This document shows, one piece after another, positions 1 through 7,580 of a stretch of DNA of 64,000 nt. Position 1 is the first letter of the stretch. Each line of letters starts with the position of its first letter. The position numbers and the translations under genes were made by a program. Origin of the DNA: Collimonas sp. PA-H2 (GTDB taxonomy: Bacteria > Pseudomonadota > Gammaproteobacteria > Burkholderiales > Burkholderiaceae_D); NCBI RefSeq assembly GCF_002564105.1, contig NZ_PDBX01000001.1, forward strand, positions 682,001-746,000, in the 5' to 3' direction. Below the pieces are notes generated by a model. The model did no database searches. It saw only the letters and a list, made by a program, of their open reading frames with translations, and was not told the DNA's origin.

Positions 1-172
1 AACCAAGCAGGCAGGTTTCCAGGAACGGCGCCAGTTGGCCCATGCCGAACTGCAAAGTAGCCGGCGACTCCTTGAAGGTGCTGACAATATCCTCGCCCTC
101 CTGGGACGCGAGACGATAGTGCAGAGTGAGATAAGAGGCTTCGGTGACAACGGGCAGGGACAAGTTAGACAT
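1..172 (-). CDS. slpA: FKBP-type peptidyl-prolyl isomerase, N-terminal part (SlpA/FkpB-like)
   Basis: The gene runs off the left edge, so only about the first 57 residues are visible, from the ATG at 172. They read as the start of a short cytoplasmic FKBP prolyl isomerase: after a short leader come a beta strand (SYLTLHYRLAS), an acidic EGEDIVSTF turn, and then TLQFGMGQLAPFLETCLLG, the conserved segment of SlpA-type FKBPs. These proteins catalyse cis-trans isomerisation of proline bonds and usually also act as chaperones through an inserted flap domain, which would lie outside the window. It is divergent from radC across a gap of about 100 bp. SlpA is preferred over trigger factor or periplasmic FkpA because there is no signal peptide and the FKBP fold starts at once. 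Confidence 0.8.
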   Translation of the reverse strand, partial: MSNLSLPVVTEASYLTLHYRLASQEGEDIVSTFKESPATLQFGMGQLAPFLETCLLG

Positions 173-270
173 AATTAGGCAAAAACACCATTAACAAAAA
201 GGCAATCGTTCATCTGAAGATGATATTGTAAGCCACCTTGGACAAGCTGACGCGCTTAGAGGGACTAACC

Positions 271-945
271 ATGCCAATTACCGACTGGCCCGCCGATCAA
301 AGACCGCGCGAACGCCTGATCAAATTCGGGCCGCAGGCGCTTTCCGATGCCGAACTGCTGGCTGTATTCCTGCGCGTCGGCGCCGCCGGCAAAAGCGCGG
401 TCGACCTGGGGCGCGAATTGAGCAGCCATTTCGGCTCGCTCAACCGGCTGTTCTCCGCCACTCAGGACGAGTTCTGCGCCATCAACGGCCTCGGCCCCGC
501 CAAATTCGCCCAGTTGCAAGCGATACTGGAACTGGGACGGCGCTCGCTGGCAGAGGAGCTGCAATCCGGCACCAGCTTCGACGCGCCGGCCGCGGTAAAG
601 CAATATCTACAGTTGCTTCTGACCAACAAGCCCTACGAGTCTTTCCTGGTATTGTTCCTCGACGTCAAGAACCGCCTGATCTGCGCCGACGAGCTGTTCC
701 GCGGCACCCTCACCCATGCCAGCGTCTACCCGCGCGAAGTGGTCAAGGCGGCGCTGACGCACAATGCAGCCAGCGTCATGCTGGCGCATAACCATCCCTC
801 CGGCACGCTGGAGCCCAGCGCCGCCGACCACAAGCTGACGCAAACCCTGAAGCAGGCGCTGGACCTGATCGGCGTCAGGGTGCTGGATCATTTCATCGTC
901 GCCGGCACGCAGGTGCACTCGTTTGCCGAACATGGCCAGCTGTGA
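271..945 (+). CDS. radC: RadC family JAB/MPN+ domain protein
   Basis: A 224-residue RadC family protein. The N-terminal half has a helix-hairpin-helix ([12 protein letters not shown]). The C-terminal half is a JAB/MPN+ metalloprotease-like domain with the zinc motif HNHPSG at about residues 173-178 and a conserved Asp shortly after (SAADHKLT). The ATG at 271 is chosen because a purine-rich site (AGAGGGA) lies about 6 nt upstream and because MPITDWP..RPRERL is the usual family start. An upstream in-frame TTG at 238 would add 11 residues. Despite the name, a direct DNA-repair role has been questioned for the E. coli protein, and the biochemical activity remains unproven. It lies upstream of rpmB-rpmG, a common arrangement in proteobacteria. 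Confidence 0.93.
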   Translation: MPITDWPADQRPRERLIKFGPQALSDAELLAVFLRVGAAGKSAVDLGRELSSHFGSLNRLFSATQDEFCAINGLGPAKFAQLQAILELGRRSLAEELQSGTSFDAPAAVKQYLQLLLTNKPYESFLVLFLDVKNRLICADELFRGTLTHASVYPREVVKAALTHNAASVMLAHNHPSGTLEPSAADHKLTQTLKQALDLIGVRVLDHFIVAGTQVHSFAEHGQL

Positions 946-1011
946 AATCCTTCGAAAACAAATTGTTAAATCCACGAACGAGCAGAAGACACAATTGTTT
1001 TCTGCAAGTCG

Positions 1012-1040
1012 TTGAAAAATCTCATTTTTTTATATATACT
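1012..1040 (+). promoter_or_regulatory. sigma70-type promoter of rpmB-rpmG
   Basis: TTGAAA at 1012-1017 and TATACT at 1035-1040 are separated by exactly 17 bp and lie in an AT-rich gap upstream of rpmB. The spacing to the rpmB start (42 bp) leaves room for a short leader with the Shine-Dalgarno sequence TAGGAG. This matches the expected strong constitutive promoter of ribosomal protein genes. It is a sequence match only. Confidence 0.7.
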
Positions 1041-1081
1041 CTCCTTTTTTCCAGTTTCGGAAATCTTTTAGGAGTAAAAAC

Positions 1082-1318
1082 ATGGCACGTGTCTGCCAAG
1101 TCACCGGGAAGGGGCCGATGGTCGGCAACAACGTTTCCCATGCAAACAACAAGACGAAACGTCGCTTTTTGCCTAACTTGCAAAATCGCCGCATTTTCGT
1201 TGAGTCTGAAAATCGCTGGGTCTCCCTGCGCTTGTCCAACGCCGGTCTGCGCGTAATCGACAAAATCGGCATCGATGCCGTGTTGACCGATTTGCGCGCT
1301 CGTGGCGAAAAAGTCTAA
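1082..1318 (+). CDS. rpmB: 50S ribosomal protein L28
   Basis: A 78-residue L28. It begins [21 protein letters not shown], the typical CQ(V/L)TGK..GNNVSHA signature of the family, followed by the basic [13 protein letters not shown] stretch that contacts 23S rRNA. Length is normal for a betaproteobacterium. The start ATG at 1082 has TAGGAG about 7 nt upstream. It is cotranscribed with rpmG 22 bp downstream from the promoter at 1012-1040. L28 is a small basic protein of the large ribosomal subunit that binds near the E site. Confidence 0.98.
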   Translation: MARVCQVTGKGPMVGNNVSHANNKTKRRFLPNLQNRRIFVESENRWVSLRLSNAGLRVIDKIGIDAVLTDLRARGEKV

Positions 1319-1340
1319 CTAGCAGAATAAAGGAAGAATC

Positions 1341-1508
1341 ATGGCGAAATCAGGCCGCGACAAAATCAAGCTGGAATCGACCGCTGGTACAGGTCATTTC
1401 TACACCACTACCAAGAACAAGCGTACAACTCCGGAAAAAATGTCGATCATGAAGTTCGACCCGAAGGTTCGTAAGCATGTTGAATACAAAGAGACCAAGA
1501 TCAAGTAA
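1341..1508 (+). CDS. rpmG: 50S ribosomal protein L33
   Basis: A 55-residue L33. It starts [21 protein letters not shown] and continues with [33 protein letters not shown], the canonical L33 sequence. The zinc-ribbon cysteines of the C+ form are absent, so this is the C-minus (zinc-independent) type. The ATG at 1341 has AGGAAG upstream. It is the second gene of the rpmB-rpmG operon and is followed 18 bp later by an intrinsic terminator. Confidence 0.98.
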   Translation: MAKSGRDKIKLESTAGTGHFYTTTKNKRTTPEKMSIMKFDPKVRKHVEYKETKIK

Positions 1509-1525
1509 TTGATCTGTGCTCCGAA

Positions 1526-1560
1526 AAGCCCCGCAAGGCATGTTCCTGCGGGGCTTTTTT
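1526..1560 (+). terminator. Rho-independent terminator of rpmB-rpmG
   Basis: The stem AAGCCCCGCA(A)GG pairs with CCTGCGGGGCTT with one bulged A, a short loop and a run of six T. It sits just after rpmG. Confidence 0.9.
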
Positions 1561-1628
1561 ACGTCTGCGGCAAACCGCCTCGCCCCAAGCAGCTTTGGAG
1601 AACAGCTGCAGCACAAGAATTCCGGGCG

Positions 1629-1660
1629 AAAAAAAACGGTCCGATTTGCATGGACCGTTT
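1629..1660 (-). terminator. Rho-independent terminator of the desaturase gene
   Basis: Read on the minus strand, AAACGGTCC and GGACCGTTT form a perfect 9-bp stem (1634-1642 with 1652-1660), followed by a run of eight T. It lies about 55 bp beyond the stop of the desaturase gene. Confidence 0.85.
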
Positions 1661-1714
1661 CACCGATAAAGACCGCTGCCGCAATGCTAGCGGCGAGCCG
1701 TCTTTTATTTCAGA

Positions 1715-2908
1715 TCAGGAGTAGCTGCGCAGGCGCAGCGAGAAATCCTGCAGCGACTTGATGCCGGAAGCCTCGGCACGTGCGCACCAGTCTTGCAACT
1801 GATGCAGCAACTGATCGCGCGTGAAATGCGAACGTTCCCAAATCGCGCCCAGCTCAACCCGCATTTCGTGCATGGTTTGCAGTGCTTTGCTATGCAGGAA
1901 CAGCTCGGTCAACTGCTGCTTTTGCGGCGCTTCCAGTTTGGTCGGCTCGCGTTGCAGCAATTTCTTCGACGACTTGAGGAAACCGGCGCCCAGCTTGGCC
2001 TTGTCGGTCAGGTGGCTGCGCTCTTCGTGCCAGGCGTTCTTCAGCGACTTGGCGTACTTGGCCATGACGTCGTAGCGGTTGGCGATCACCGATTGAAGGG
2101 TATCCAGGTCAGGCACCAGCTTGGCGTGGTTGAACTTCGGCGCCGGAGCAACTTTCTTGACCTTGGCCAGGCCGCAGATTTCCAGGATCCGGATATACAT
2201 CCAGCCGATGTCGAATTCGTACCACTTCGACGACAGCTTGGCCGATGTGCCGAAAGTATGGTGGTTGTTATGCAGTTCCTCACCGCCGATGATGATGCCG
2301 AACGGAATGATGTTGGTGGCAGCGTCATTGCAATCGTAGTTGCGGTAGCCCCAATAGTGGCCGATGCCGTTGATGATGCCGGCGGCGGTGATCGGGATCC
2401 ACACCATCTGCACTGCCCAGACGCTCAAGCCGACGACGCCGAACAGCAGCAGGTCGATGAACAGCATGGCGACGATGCCGTAGGCGCTGTGCTTGGTATA
2501 CAGGTTTCTCTCGATCCAGTCGTCCGGCGTGCCATGGCCGAATTTCTCCATTGTTTCCAGGTTCTTCGATTCAGCGCGGTACAGCTCGGCGCCTTCCCAG
2601 AATACTTTCTTGATGCCGCGGGTGACCGGGCTATGCGGGTCTTCCTCGGTGTCGCACTTGGCGTGATGCTTGCGATGGATAGCTGCCCACTCCTTGGTCA
2701 CCATGCCGGTCGTCAACCACAGCCAGAAACGGAAAAAATGGCTCGGGATCGCGTGCAGATCCAGGGCACGGTGCGCCTGGCCGCGATGCAGGTAGATAGT
2801 CACCGCAGCGATTGTAATGTGCGTCACGACCAGCGTGAACACGACCACCTGCCAGGCGCTTGCACCTGTTACGCCATTCGACAAGAAATCGAGAATTGCA
2901 TTGAACAC
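1715..2908 (-). CDS. Acyl-CoA/fatty acid delta-9 type desaturase (membrane di-iron)
   Basis: A 397-residue integral-membrane desaturase that would introduce a double bond into saturated acyl chains, adjusting membrane fluidity. All three histidine boxes that hold the di-iron centre are visible: HRGQAHR near residue 42, HRKHH near residue 80, and HNNHH near residue 215. Hydrophobic segments lie before box 1 and between boxes 2 and 3 (IVAMLFIDLLLFGVVGLSVW). This is the architecture of the stearoyl-CoA 9-desaturase (OLE1/DesC) family. The last 120 residues are soluble and helix-rich, an extension beyond the desaturase core common in betaproteobacterial members. No cytochrome b5 or ferredoxin domain is fused, so an external electron donor is needed. 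It is monocistronic, with its own terminator at 1629-1660. Confidence 0.9.
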   Translation of the reverse strand: MFNAILDFLSNGVTGASAWQVVVFTLVVTHITIAAVTIYLHRGQAHRALDLHAIPSHFFRFWLWLTTGMVTKEWAAIHRKHHAKCDTEEDPHSPVTRGIKKVFWEGAELYRAESKNLETMEKFGHGTPDDWIERNLYTKHSAYGIVAMLFIDLLLFGVVGLSVWAVQMVWIPITAAGIINGIGHYWGYRNYDCNDAATNIIPFGIIIGGEELHNNHHTFGTSAKLSSKWYEFDIGWMYIRILEICGLAKVKKVAPAPKFNHAKLVPDLDTLQSVIANRYDVMAKYAKSLKNAWHEERSHLTDKAKLGAGFLKSSKKLLQREPTKLEAPQKQQLTELFLHSKALQTMHEMRVELGAIWERSHFTRDQLLHQLQDWCARAEASGIKSLQDFSLRLRSYS

Positions 2909-3042
2909 TATGTGTACTCCATGTGTAATGAATGATTACGCCACTGCTTGTTTTAATGTCTGATTTGCAGTGTGATGCGGGTAAGTTGACGGGTAGTTAC
3001 CGACCAATTACCCGAAATTCGACTGCAATTGTACCCTGAATA

Positions 3043-4413
3043 TCAGCCGTTTTTAGGTTTCGGCGAATCAACCGGGCCATCTAATTGCAAATCCTGTTGT
3101 GTATCTGAGTGAAAATTACTTTTATGCAATTCATCCTCATATACCTTGATCTCTCGTTTCACGTGGGCAACTTTAATCTGATGGGCTTGCAATACGCGCC
3201 AGATCGCCCGGTTAACATCTGACAACACATTCAGGCGTCCGTTCTCGGGATCCGTGATCCAAAATCCGAGCTCTAGCTCTAGTCCGTCAGGGCCGATCTT
3301 CAGCAGCAAGGCTTGCGGCAGCACTTCATGCGAGACGCGCTCCACCTCCAGCGCCGCCTGCTCCAGCATGGTGAGTATGCTTTCGACATCATCCTGGTAG
3401 ACGATCGTCACTTGCGTCGCCAGCCGCAGGATGCGGTTGGTCAGCGAATAGTTCTGCACCGAATTGATCATGAAGATCTCGTTCGGGATTACCGTATCGA
3501 TGCCGTCCAGGCCTTGCAGCACCGTGTAGCGGCTATTGATCTGCACCACCTTGCCGTAGAACGTGCTGACGCCGACCATGTCGCCGATCGCCAGGCTGCG
3601 CTCCAGCAGGATCACGAAGCCCGATACGTAACTGCTGGCGATTTTCTGTAAACCAAGCCCCAGCGCCACACCCAGCGCGCCGCCGAACACCGACAGCACG
3701 GTCAGGTCGATACCCACCAGCGACAGGCTTAGCAATACCGCGATCAGGATCAGCACCGCGCGCGCCATGCGCGCCACCACGGTGCGGATCGAGGAATGCA
3801 TGGTGTTGACCCGCATCAGGCGCTCTTCGATGGTGGCGCCGGCCCACAATGCGATCACCAGGGTCACCAGCACCGACACCAGCGCCTGCATGATGGCCAG
3901 CAGCGACACCTTGTAGCGGCCGATCGGCAGCACCGTGCTGTCCAGATAATCGAACAGGTCAGGCCACCAGCCGGTGATATACAGCAGCAAGCCGATCCAG
4001 ACCAGGGCGCCGAAACTCTTTTCAAACAGCAGCAGGAAGGTGCCGACGCCGCTGTTGCGCGCAAAAATCCGGCGCAACACGTAGAACACGAAGCGCATCA
4101 GCGCCAGCGAAGCCACCAGCGGCACCATCAGGCGCAGGATATTCACCGGCTGGTGCCACTTCTGCAAAGCCAGCTTGATCAGCAACAGCAGCAGGAAAGT
4201 CAGGATAGGCGTGAGCACCTTGACGAAGCTGCCCAGGCCGATCTGCATCGCCGGCGGCTGCACCGCGCTGAGCGTGAAAGTACGGCGCAGCAGGCGTGCC
4301 AGCACCCAGCCCACGGCTATGCAGAGCAGCAGCAAACCGACTTGCAGCGCCAGCCCGGGCGCGCCCAGGTTGGTCAGCAAGTCGTTGAGCAATTCCGTGA
4401 AAATATCTGGCAT
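3043..4413 (-). CDS. MscS family mechanosensitive ion channel
   Basis: A 456-residue inner-membrane protein with six or so hydrophobic segments, ending in the diagnostic pore helix and beta domain of MscS: GGALGVALGLGLQKIASSYVSGF (the small-residue-rich TM3) followed by LLERSLAIGDMV. This fold opens under membrane tension and releases solutes on osmotic downshock. The N-terminal part contains extra transmembrane helices relative to E. coli MscS (286 residues), placing it with the mid-sized YbdG/YnaI-like group. The C-terminal tail (about 40 residues after the beta/alpha domain) is hydrophilic and basic then acidic. It lies between rsmB-like and the desaturase gene on the same strand, with no obvious functional link. 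Confidence 0.9.
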   Translation of the reverse strand: MPDIFTELLNDLLTNLGAPGLALQVGLLLLCIAVGWVLARLLRRTFTLSAVQPPAMQIGLGSFVKVLTPILTFLLLLLIKLALQKWHQPVNILRLMVPLVASLALMRFVFYVLRRIFARNSGVGTFLLLFEKSFGALVWIGLLLYITGWWPDLFDYLDSTVLPIGRYKVSLLAIMQALVSVLVTLVIALWAGATIEERLMRVNTMHSSIRTVVARMARAVLILIAVLLSLSLVGIDLTVLSVFGGALGVALGLGLQKIASSYVSGFVILLERSLAIGDMVGVSTFYGKVVQINSRYTVLQGLDGIDTVIPNEIFMINSVQNYSLTNRILRLATQVTIVYQDDVESILTMLEQAALEVERVSHEVLPQALLLKIGPDGLELELGFWITDPENGRLNVLSDVNRAIWRVLQAHQIKVAHVKREIKVYEDELHKSNFHSDTQQDLQLDGPVDSPKPKNG

Positions 4414-4507
4414 GTGTTAGATACGGCGTTGAGTACCTAGTGTCTCGGCATTCTATCGTGCTGCGCGCTCCGGGTCAGCTTGAAACCGCCGGCCCGGAGC
4501 GGCATGA

Positions 4508-5761
4508 TTACTTGCGCACGAACACCGCGGCAAAGAAGCCGTCGGTCTGGTGCTGGTGCGGCAGGAGTTTGAGGTAGTCGCCCATTTCCAGGGGGATTTT
4601 CTGTTCGGCCAGCACATCTTTCATCGGCACCAGCGAAAAATCTTCGTGGCTGGCCAGGAATTGCGCTGCAATCTCTTCGTTTTCTTCGTCCAGCAGGCTG
4701 CAGGTGCCGTACACCAGGCGCCCGCCCGATTTCACCAGCCGCGCGGCGCTCGACAGGATCGCGATCTGCTTGGTGTTCATCTCGACAATCGCCGCCGGCG
4801 TCTGGCGCCATTTGACGTCCGGATTGCGGCGCAGGGTGCCGAGGCCGCTGCACGGCGCATCGACCAGCACGCGGTCGATCTTGCCGGCCAGGCGCTTGAC
4901 CTTGCCGTCGTTCTCATGGGCGATCAAGACCGGATGGATATTCGACAAACCGCTGCGCGCCATGCGCGGCTTCAGTTTCGCCAAGCGCTTCTCGGAAATA
5001 TCGAAAGCATACAGGCGGCCGGTATTGCGCATGGTGGCGCCCAGGGCCAGCGTCTTGCCGCCGGCGCCGGCGCAGAAATCGACCACCATTTCGCCACGCT
5101 TGGCGCCGACGATCTGCGCCAGCAGCTGGCTGCCTTCGTCCTGTACTTCGATCGCACCGCTCTTGAACAGCGGCAGGTTTTGCAAGGCCGGCTTCTTGAT
5201 GACGCGCAGGCCCAGCGGCGCATAAGGGGTCGGCTCGCACAGGATAGGCGCTTCCGCCAGGGCGGCGCTGACATCTTCCCGGTTCGACTTGATCGTATTG
5301 ACGCGCAAATCCAGCGGCGCCGGCTGGTTCATCGCGTACGCCAGCTCCAGCGTGGCGGCCTCGCCATCGCGCGCCACCAGCTTGTCGAACAGCCATTGCG
5401 GCAGGTTGGAGCGCATCAGCGCCGGCATCAGCGTACGGTCGATTTCGCCGACCCGCGTCAGCCATTCGGTTTCTTCTTCCGACAGACCGCCCAGTGACTC
5501 GACGCCGACTGCATCAGCCAGCCCCAGCAAGGTCATGCGGCGCATGGTCGGACCGTTGCCCGATTCCGCAAAGCTGGTGTAGATCGACTTATTGCGCAGC
5601 AGGCCGTACACCGCTTCCGCAACCACGCCGCGCTCTCGCGACCCCAGCTTCGGGTGCTCGCGGAAATAGTGCGACAAGGTGCCGTCGGCAGGACCGGTAA
5701 AACGTAGAATTTCGCGCAGGACTTCTTCGGTGTGACCGATGATCGCGGGAGGCAATCTCAT
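4508..5761 (-). CDS. RsmB/NOP-family SAM-dependent RNA m5C methyltransferase
   Basis: A 417-residue RNA (cytosine-5) methyltransferase of the RsmB/NOP2 group. An N-terminal NusB-like helical region (LGSRERGVVAEAVYGLLRNKS) precedes the methyltransferase domain. Motif I is VVDFCAGAGGKTLALG, motif IV is DAPCSGLGTLRRNPDVKW and motif VI is GTCSLLDEENEE. The two cysteines of motifs IV and VI (APCSG and GTCSL) are the catalytic pair of the family. The likely substrate is 16S rRNA, but E. coli-like RsmB is usually encoded with fmt, so this may be a second paralogue. It lies downstream of purN on the same strand, separated by a short tandem-repeat stretch. Confidence 0.88.
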   Translation of the reverse strand: MRLPPAIIGHTEEVLREILRFTGPADGTLSHYFREHPKLGSRERGVVAEAVYGLLRNKSIYTSFAESGNGPTMRRMTLLGLADAVGVESLGGLSEEETEWLTRVGEIDRTLMPALMRSNLPQWLFDKLVARDGEAATLELAYAMNQPAPLDLRVNTIKSNREDVSAALAEAPILCEPTPYAPLGLRVIKKPALQNLPLFKSGAIEVQDEGSQLLAQIVGAKRGEMVVDFCAGAGGKTLALGATMRNTGRLYAFDISEKRLAKLKPRMARSGLSNIHPVLIAHENDGKVKRLAGKIDRVLVDAPCSGLGTLRRNPDVKWRQTPAAIVEMNTKQIAILSSAARLVKSGGRLVYGTCSLLDEENEEIAAQFLASHEDFSLVPMKDVLAEQKIPLEMGDYLKLLPHQHQTDGFFAAVFVRK

Positions 5762-5837
5762 AATGATTCTTTCTTAAAAATCTGTTTATCGTGCCTGTAC
5801 GGCAAACGATGGTGATGTGTAGTGAATCACGTAATTA

Positions 5838-5890
5838 GGTAACGCAACTAAGTAACGCAACTAAGCAACGCAATAAGTAACGCAACTGAG
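5838..5890. repeat. Short tandem repeat, about 4 copies of a 12-14 bp unit
   Basis: Units related to AGTAACGCAACTA follow each other four times (GTAACGCAACTA, AGTAACGCAACTA, AGCAACGCAATA, AGTAACGCAACTG). They lie in the gap between the purN stop and the rsmB-like start, so would be in the 5' leader of the latter if cotranscribed. Confidence 0.8.
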
Positions 5891-5909
5891 AATGTGAAGC
5901 GGGCCAGCA

Positions 5910-6524
5910 CTAGGTTGGCTGTACGCTGACATGCACCCGGCCGTCCTCGATAGCCAGGCGGTCTTCGATGAACCAGCGCACCGCACGCGGATATAGCTGA
6001 TGCTCTTCGACCAGCACCCGCTGCTCCAGTGACTGCTCGGTATCCCCCTCCAGCACCGGCACTGCAACTTGCGCCACGATCGGGCCATGGTCCAGCGTCG
6101 GCGTGACGAAATGCACGGTCACCCCATGCACCTTGACGCCAGCCGCCAGCGCTTGCCGGTGTGTCGCCATGCCGGTAAAGCTTGGCAGCAGCGAAGGATG
6201 GATGTTCAGCATGCGGCCGGCGTAGTGTTCCACCAGGGGCGCCGTCAGGATGCGCATGAAACCGGCCAGCACCACCAGATCCGGTGCAAAGCCGTCAATC
6301 ACGACACGCAAGGCGGCATCGAACTGTTCACGATCAGGATAGTCTTTATTCGCTACCACCGCCGTTGGAATACCTTGGGCGGCAGCAAATTTCAAACCTT
6401 CGGCATCTGCGCGGTTGCTGATCACTGCAGCGATACGGGCAGGCCATTGTTCGGCTTGAGCGGCGCGGACGATGGCTTGCATATTGCTGCCACGCCCGGA
6501 AATCAGGATAACAATGCTTCTCAT
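5910..6524 (-). CDS. purN: Phosphoribosylglycinamide formyltransferase (GAR transformylase 1)
   Basis: PurN transfers the formyl group from 10-formyl-tetrahydrofolate to GAR, the third step of purine synthesis. The product of about 204 residues begins MRSIVILISGRGSNMQAI, the family N-terminus. Further on are VLAGFMRILT and MLNIHPSLLPSF, the latter with the catalytic Asn and His (NIHPSLLP), then HGVTVHFVTPTLDHGPIV with the catalytic Asp. I chose the ATG at 6524 by homology. An ATG at 6533 (weak GGG upstream) is equally possible. The open frame runs to 6575 but the added residues do not look like PurN. Confidence 0.93.
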   Translation of the reverse strand: MRSIVILISGRGSNMQAIVRAAQAEQWPARIAAVISNRADAEGLKFAAAQGIPTAVVANKDYPDREQFDAALRVVIDGFAPDLVVLAGFMRILTAPLVEHYAGRMLNIHPSLLPSFTGMATHRQALAAGVKVHGVTVHFVTPTLDHGPIVAQVAVPVLEGDTEQSLEQRVLVEEHQLYPRAVRWFIEDRLAIEDGRVHVSVQPT

Positions 6525-6581
6525 GGCGCGCATTGTACCCGTTGCAACGCAGTTTTTGAGCAAAACCGGCGGCAAATATCG

Positions 6582-7031
6582 TTATTGGAATGAATAAAAG
6601 ACGCGGAAGGCAACTTTCTTGTCAGCCCAGAAATCGGCGCTGTCGCGGAATACGTCGAGCAGGGTTTCGCGCGCTTCCTTGTCGAATTTCTGCGTATTCG
6701 GCAGTTGTTCGATTACCACAATAAAGCCGGGTTGCGGGCCTGCCTTGTGCGCCAGGTCGGTCAGGCAGTCGTGCAGCGCATCGAAATTCTTGCCGAAATG
6801 CTTGGGAAACTGGAAAGCATGCGCGATTTTGCCCAGAACTTGCTGTTTAGTCGTCGCTTCCGCGCAGTAGGCATACAGGAAATGCTGCCCCAGGCGCTGA
6901 GCTTCCGCCTGCAGGTCGGTCACACGGAAGGCGCGGATAGACTGCACTACATTTGGCGGCACGGTTTTAAACAAGCTCATTTTTCCCTCAGCTAGAGCAT
7001 TGATGGGTTGCTGTTGTGGTATCTGGTTCAC
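6582..7031 (-). CDS. Barstar family RNase inhibitor
   Basis: A 149-residue protein whose central part matches barstar, the intracellular inhibitor that plugs the barnase active site. The segment HFGKNFDALHDCLTDL (about residues 78-93) carries Asp84 and Asp88, equivalent to barstar Asp35 and Asp39, the latter of which contacts the RNase catalytic site. The gene begins about 10 bp after the stop of a barnase-like RNase gene, so the two form a toxin/inhibitor pair on one transcript. The GTG at 7031 gives the longest form. The ATG at 6980 (MSLFKTVPPN) has a better ribosome site (GAGGGAAAA) and may be the true start. It is longer than Bacillus barstar (about 90 residues). Confidence 0.9.
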   Translation of the reverse strand: MNQIPQQQPINALAEGKMSLFKTVPPNVVQSIRAFRVTDLQAEAQRLGQHFLYAYCAEATTKQQVLGKIAHAFQFPKHFGKNFDALHDCLTDLAHKAGPQPGFIVVIEQLPNTQKFDKEARETLLDVFRDSADFWADKKVAFRVFYSFQ

Positions 7032-7040
7032 TCGTCTCAG

Positions 7041-7472
7041 TCACTCCTGGATGCGTCTGAAGGTTTGATAATGATTGTCAGTGTAATAATATTCACCGGA
7101 AGACTGCGGATTGCCGCCCGCAATGATACGGCGCGCGCCACGGTTGCGGGCACGCGGTGTCTTTACAGTATATTCATGGTAATAACCACGCCGCTGCCTG
7201 GGCAAGGCTCCCTCATAATTGCCAAATATGACGCCGTCCTTGGCATAAGGAAAAGGCCCGCCCTGCTTGATCAACATCAATGTCGTCTGTGCTTCCGAGG
7301 GCAGCTGGTCCAGCGCAACCGTGTCCTGCGGCAAGGATTCTCGGGCAAACACCTGAAAAGACAGCAGCAAAGCTAGCAGCAAAAATATGCCGTCACGCAA
7401 CATGGCAGCAGCGAAACCGGCATTTAGACCAGAGAAATGGCGCTGGGTTGCGTGGCTTTTCATAAATTCCAT
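7041..7472 (-). CDS. Secreted guanyl-specific ribonuclease, barnase/RNase Sa family
   Basis: A 143-residue precursor. A signal segment (GIFLLLALLLSFQVFA, about residues 28-43) precedes a mature domain of about 98 residues. This closely resembles RNase Sa: GPFPYAKDGVIFGNYEG, then YYHEYTVKTPRARNRGARRII, then YYTDNHYQTF. The expected catalytic Glu100, Arg115 and His134 are all present. The enzyme cleaves RNA after guanine, and export keeps it from the cell's own RNA while the barstar-like partner downstream neutralises any that stays inside. The start is uncertain: ATG codons at 7472, 7463 and 7403 are all in frame and none has a strong ribosome site. The role (nutrient scavenging or killing of competitors) cannot be told from sequence. 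Confidence 0.92.
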   Translation of the reverse strand: MEFMKSHATQRHFSGLNAGFAAAMLRDGIFLLLALLLSFQVFARESLPQDTVALDQLPSEAQTTLMLIKQGGPFPYAKDGVIFGNYEGALPRQRRGYYHEYTVKTPRARNRGARRIIAGGNPQSSGEYYYTDNHYQTFRRIQE

Positions 7473-7580
7473 ATTTTTTATATATGCGATACCGTAGGGT
7501 AACGTGTTGCTGAAAACGAATCAACCCGTATACTTACAGCGCAATCAAGTGTTGCAATATTTGACAATATCGAACAACTC

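Noticed and set aside
1793..2935. 380-codon open frame opposite the desaturase gene
   Set aside because: Same cause; the minus-strand frame has all three histidine boxes.
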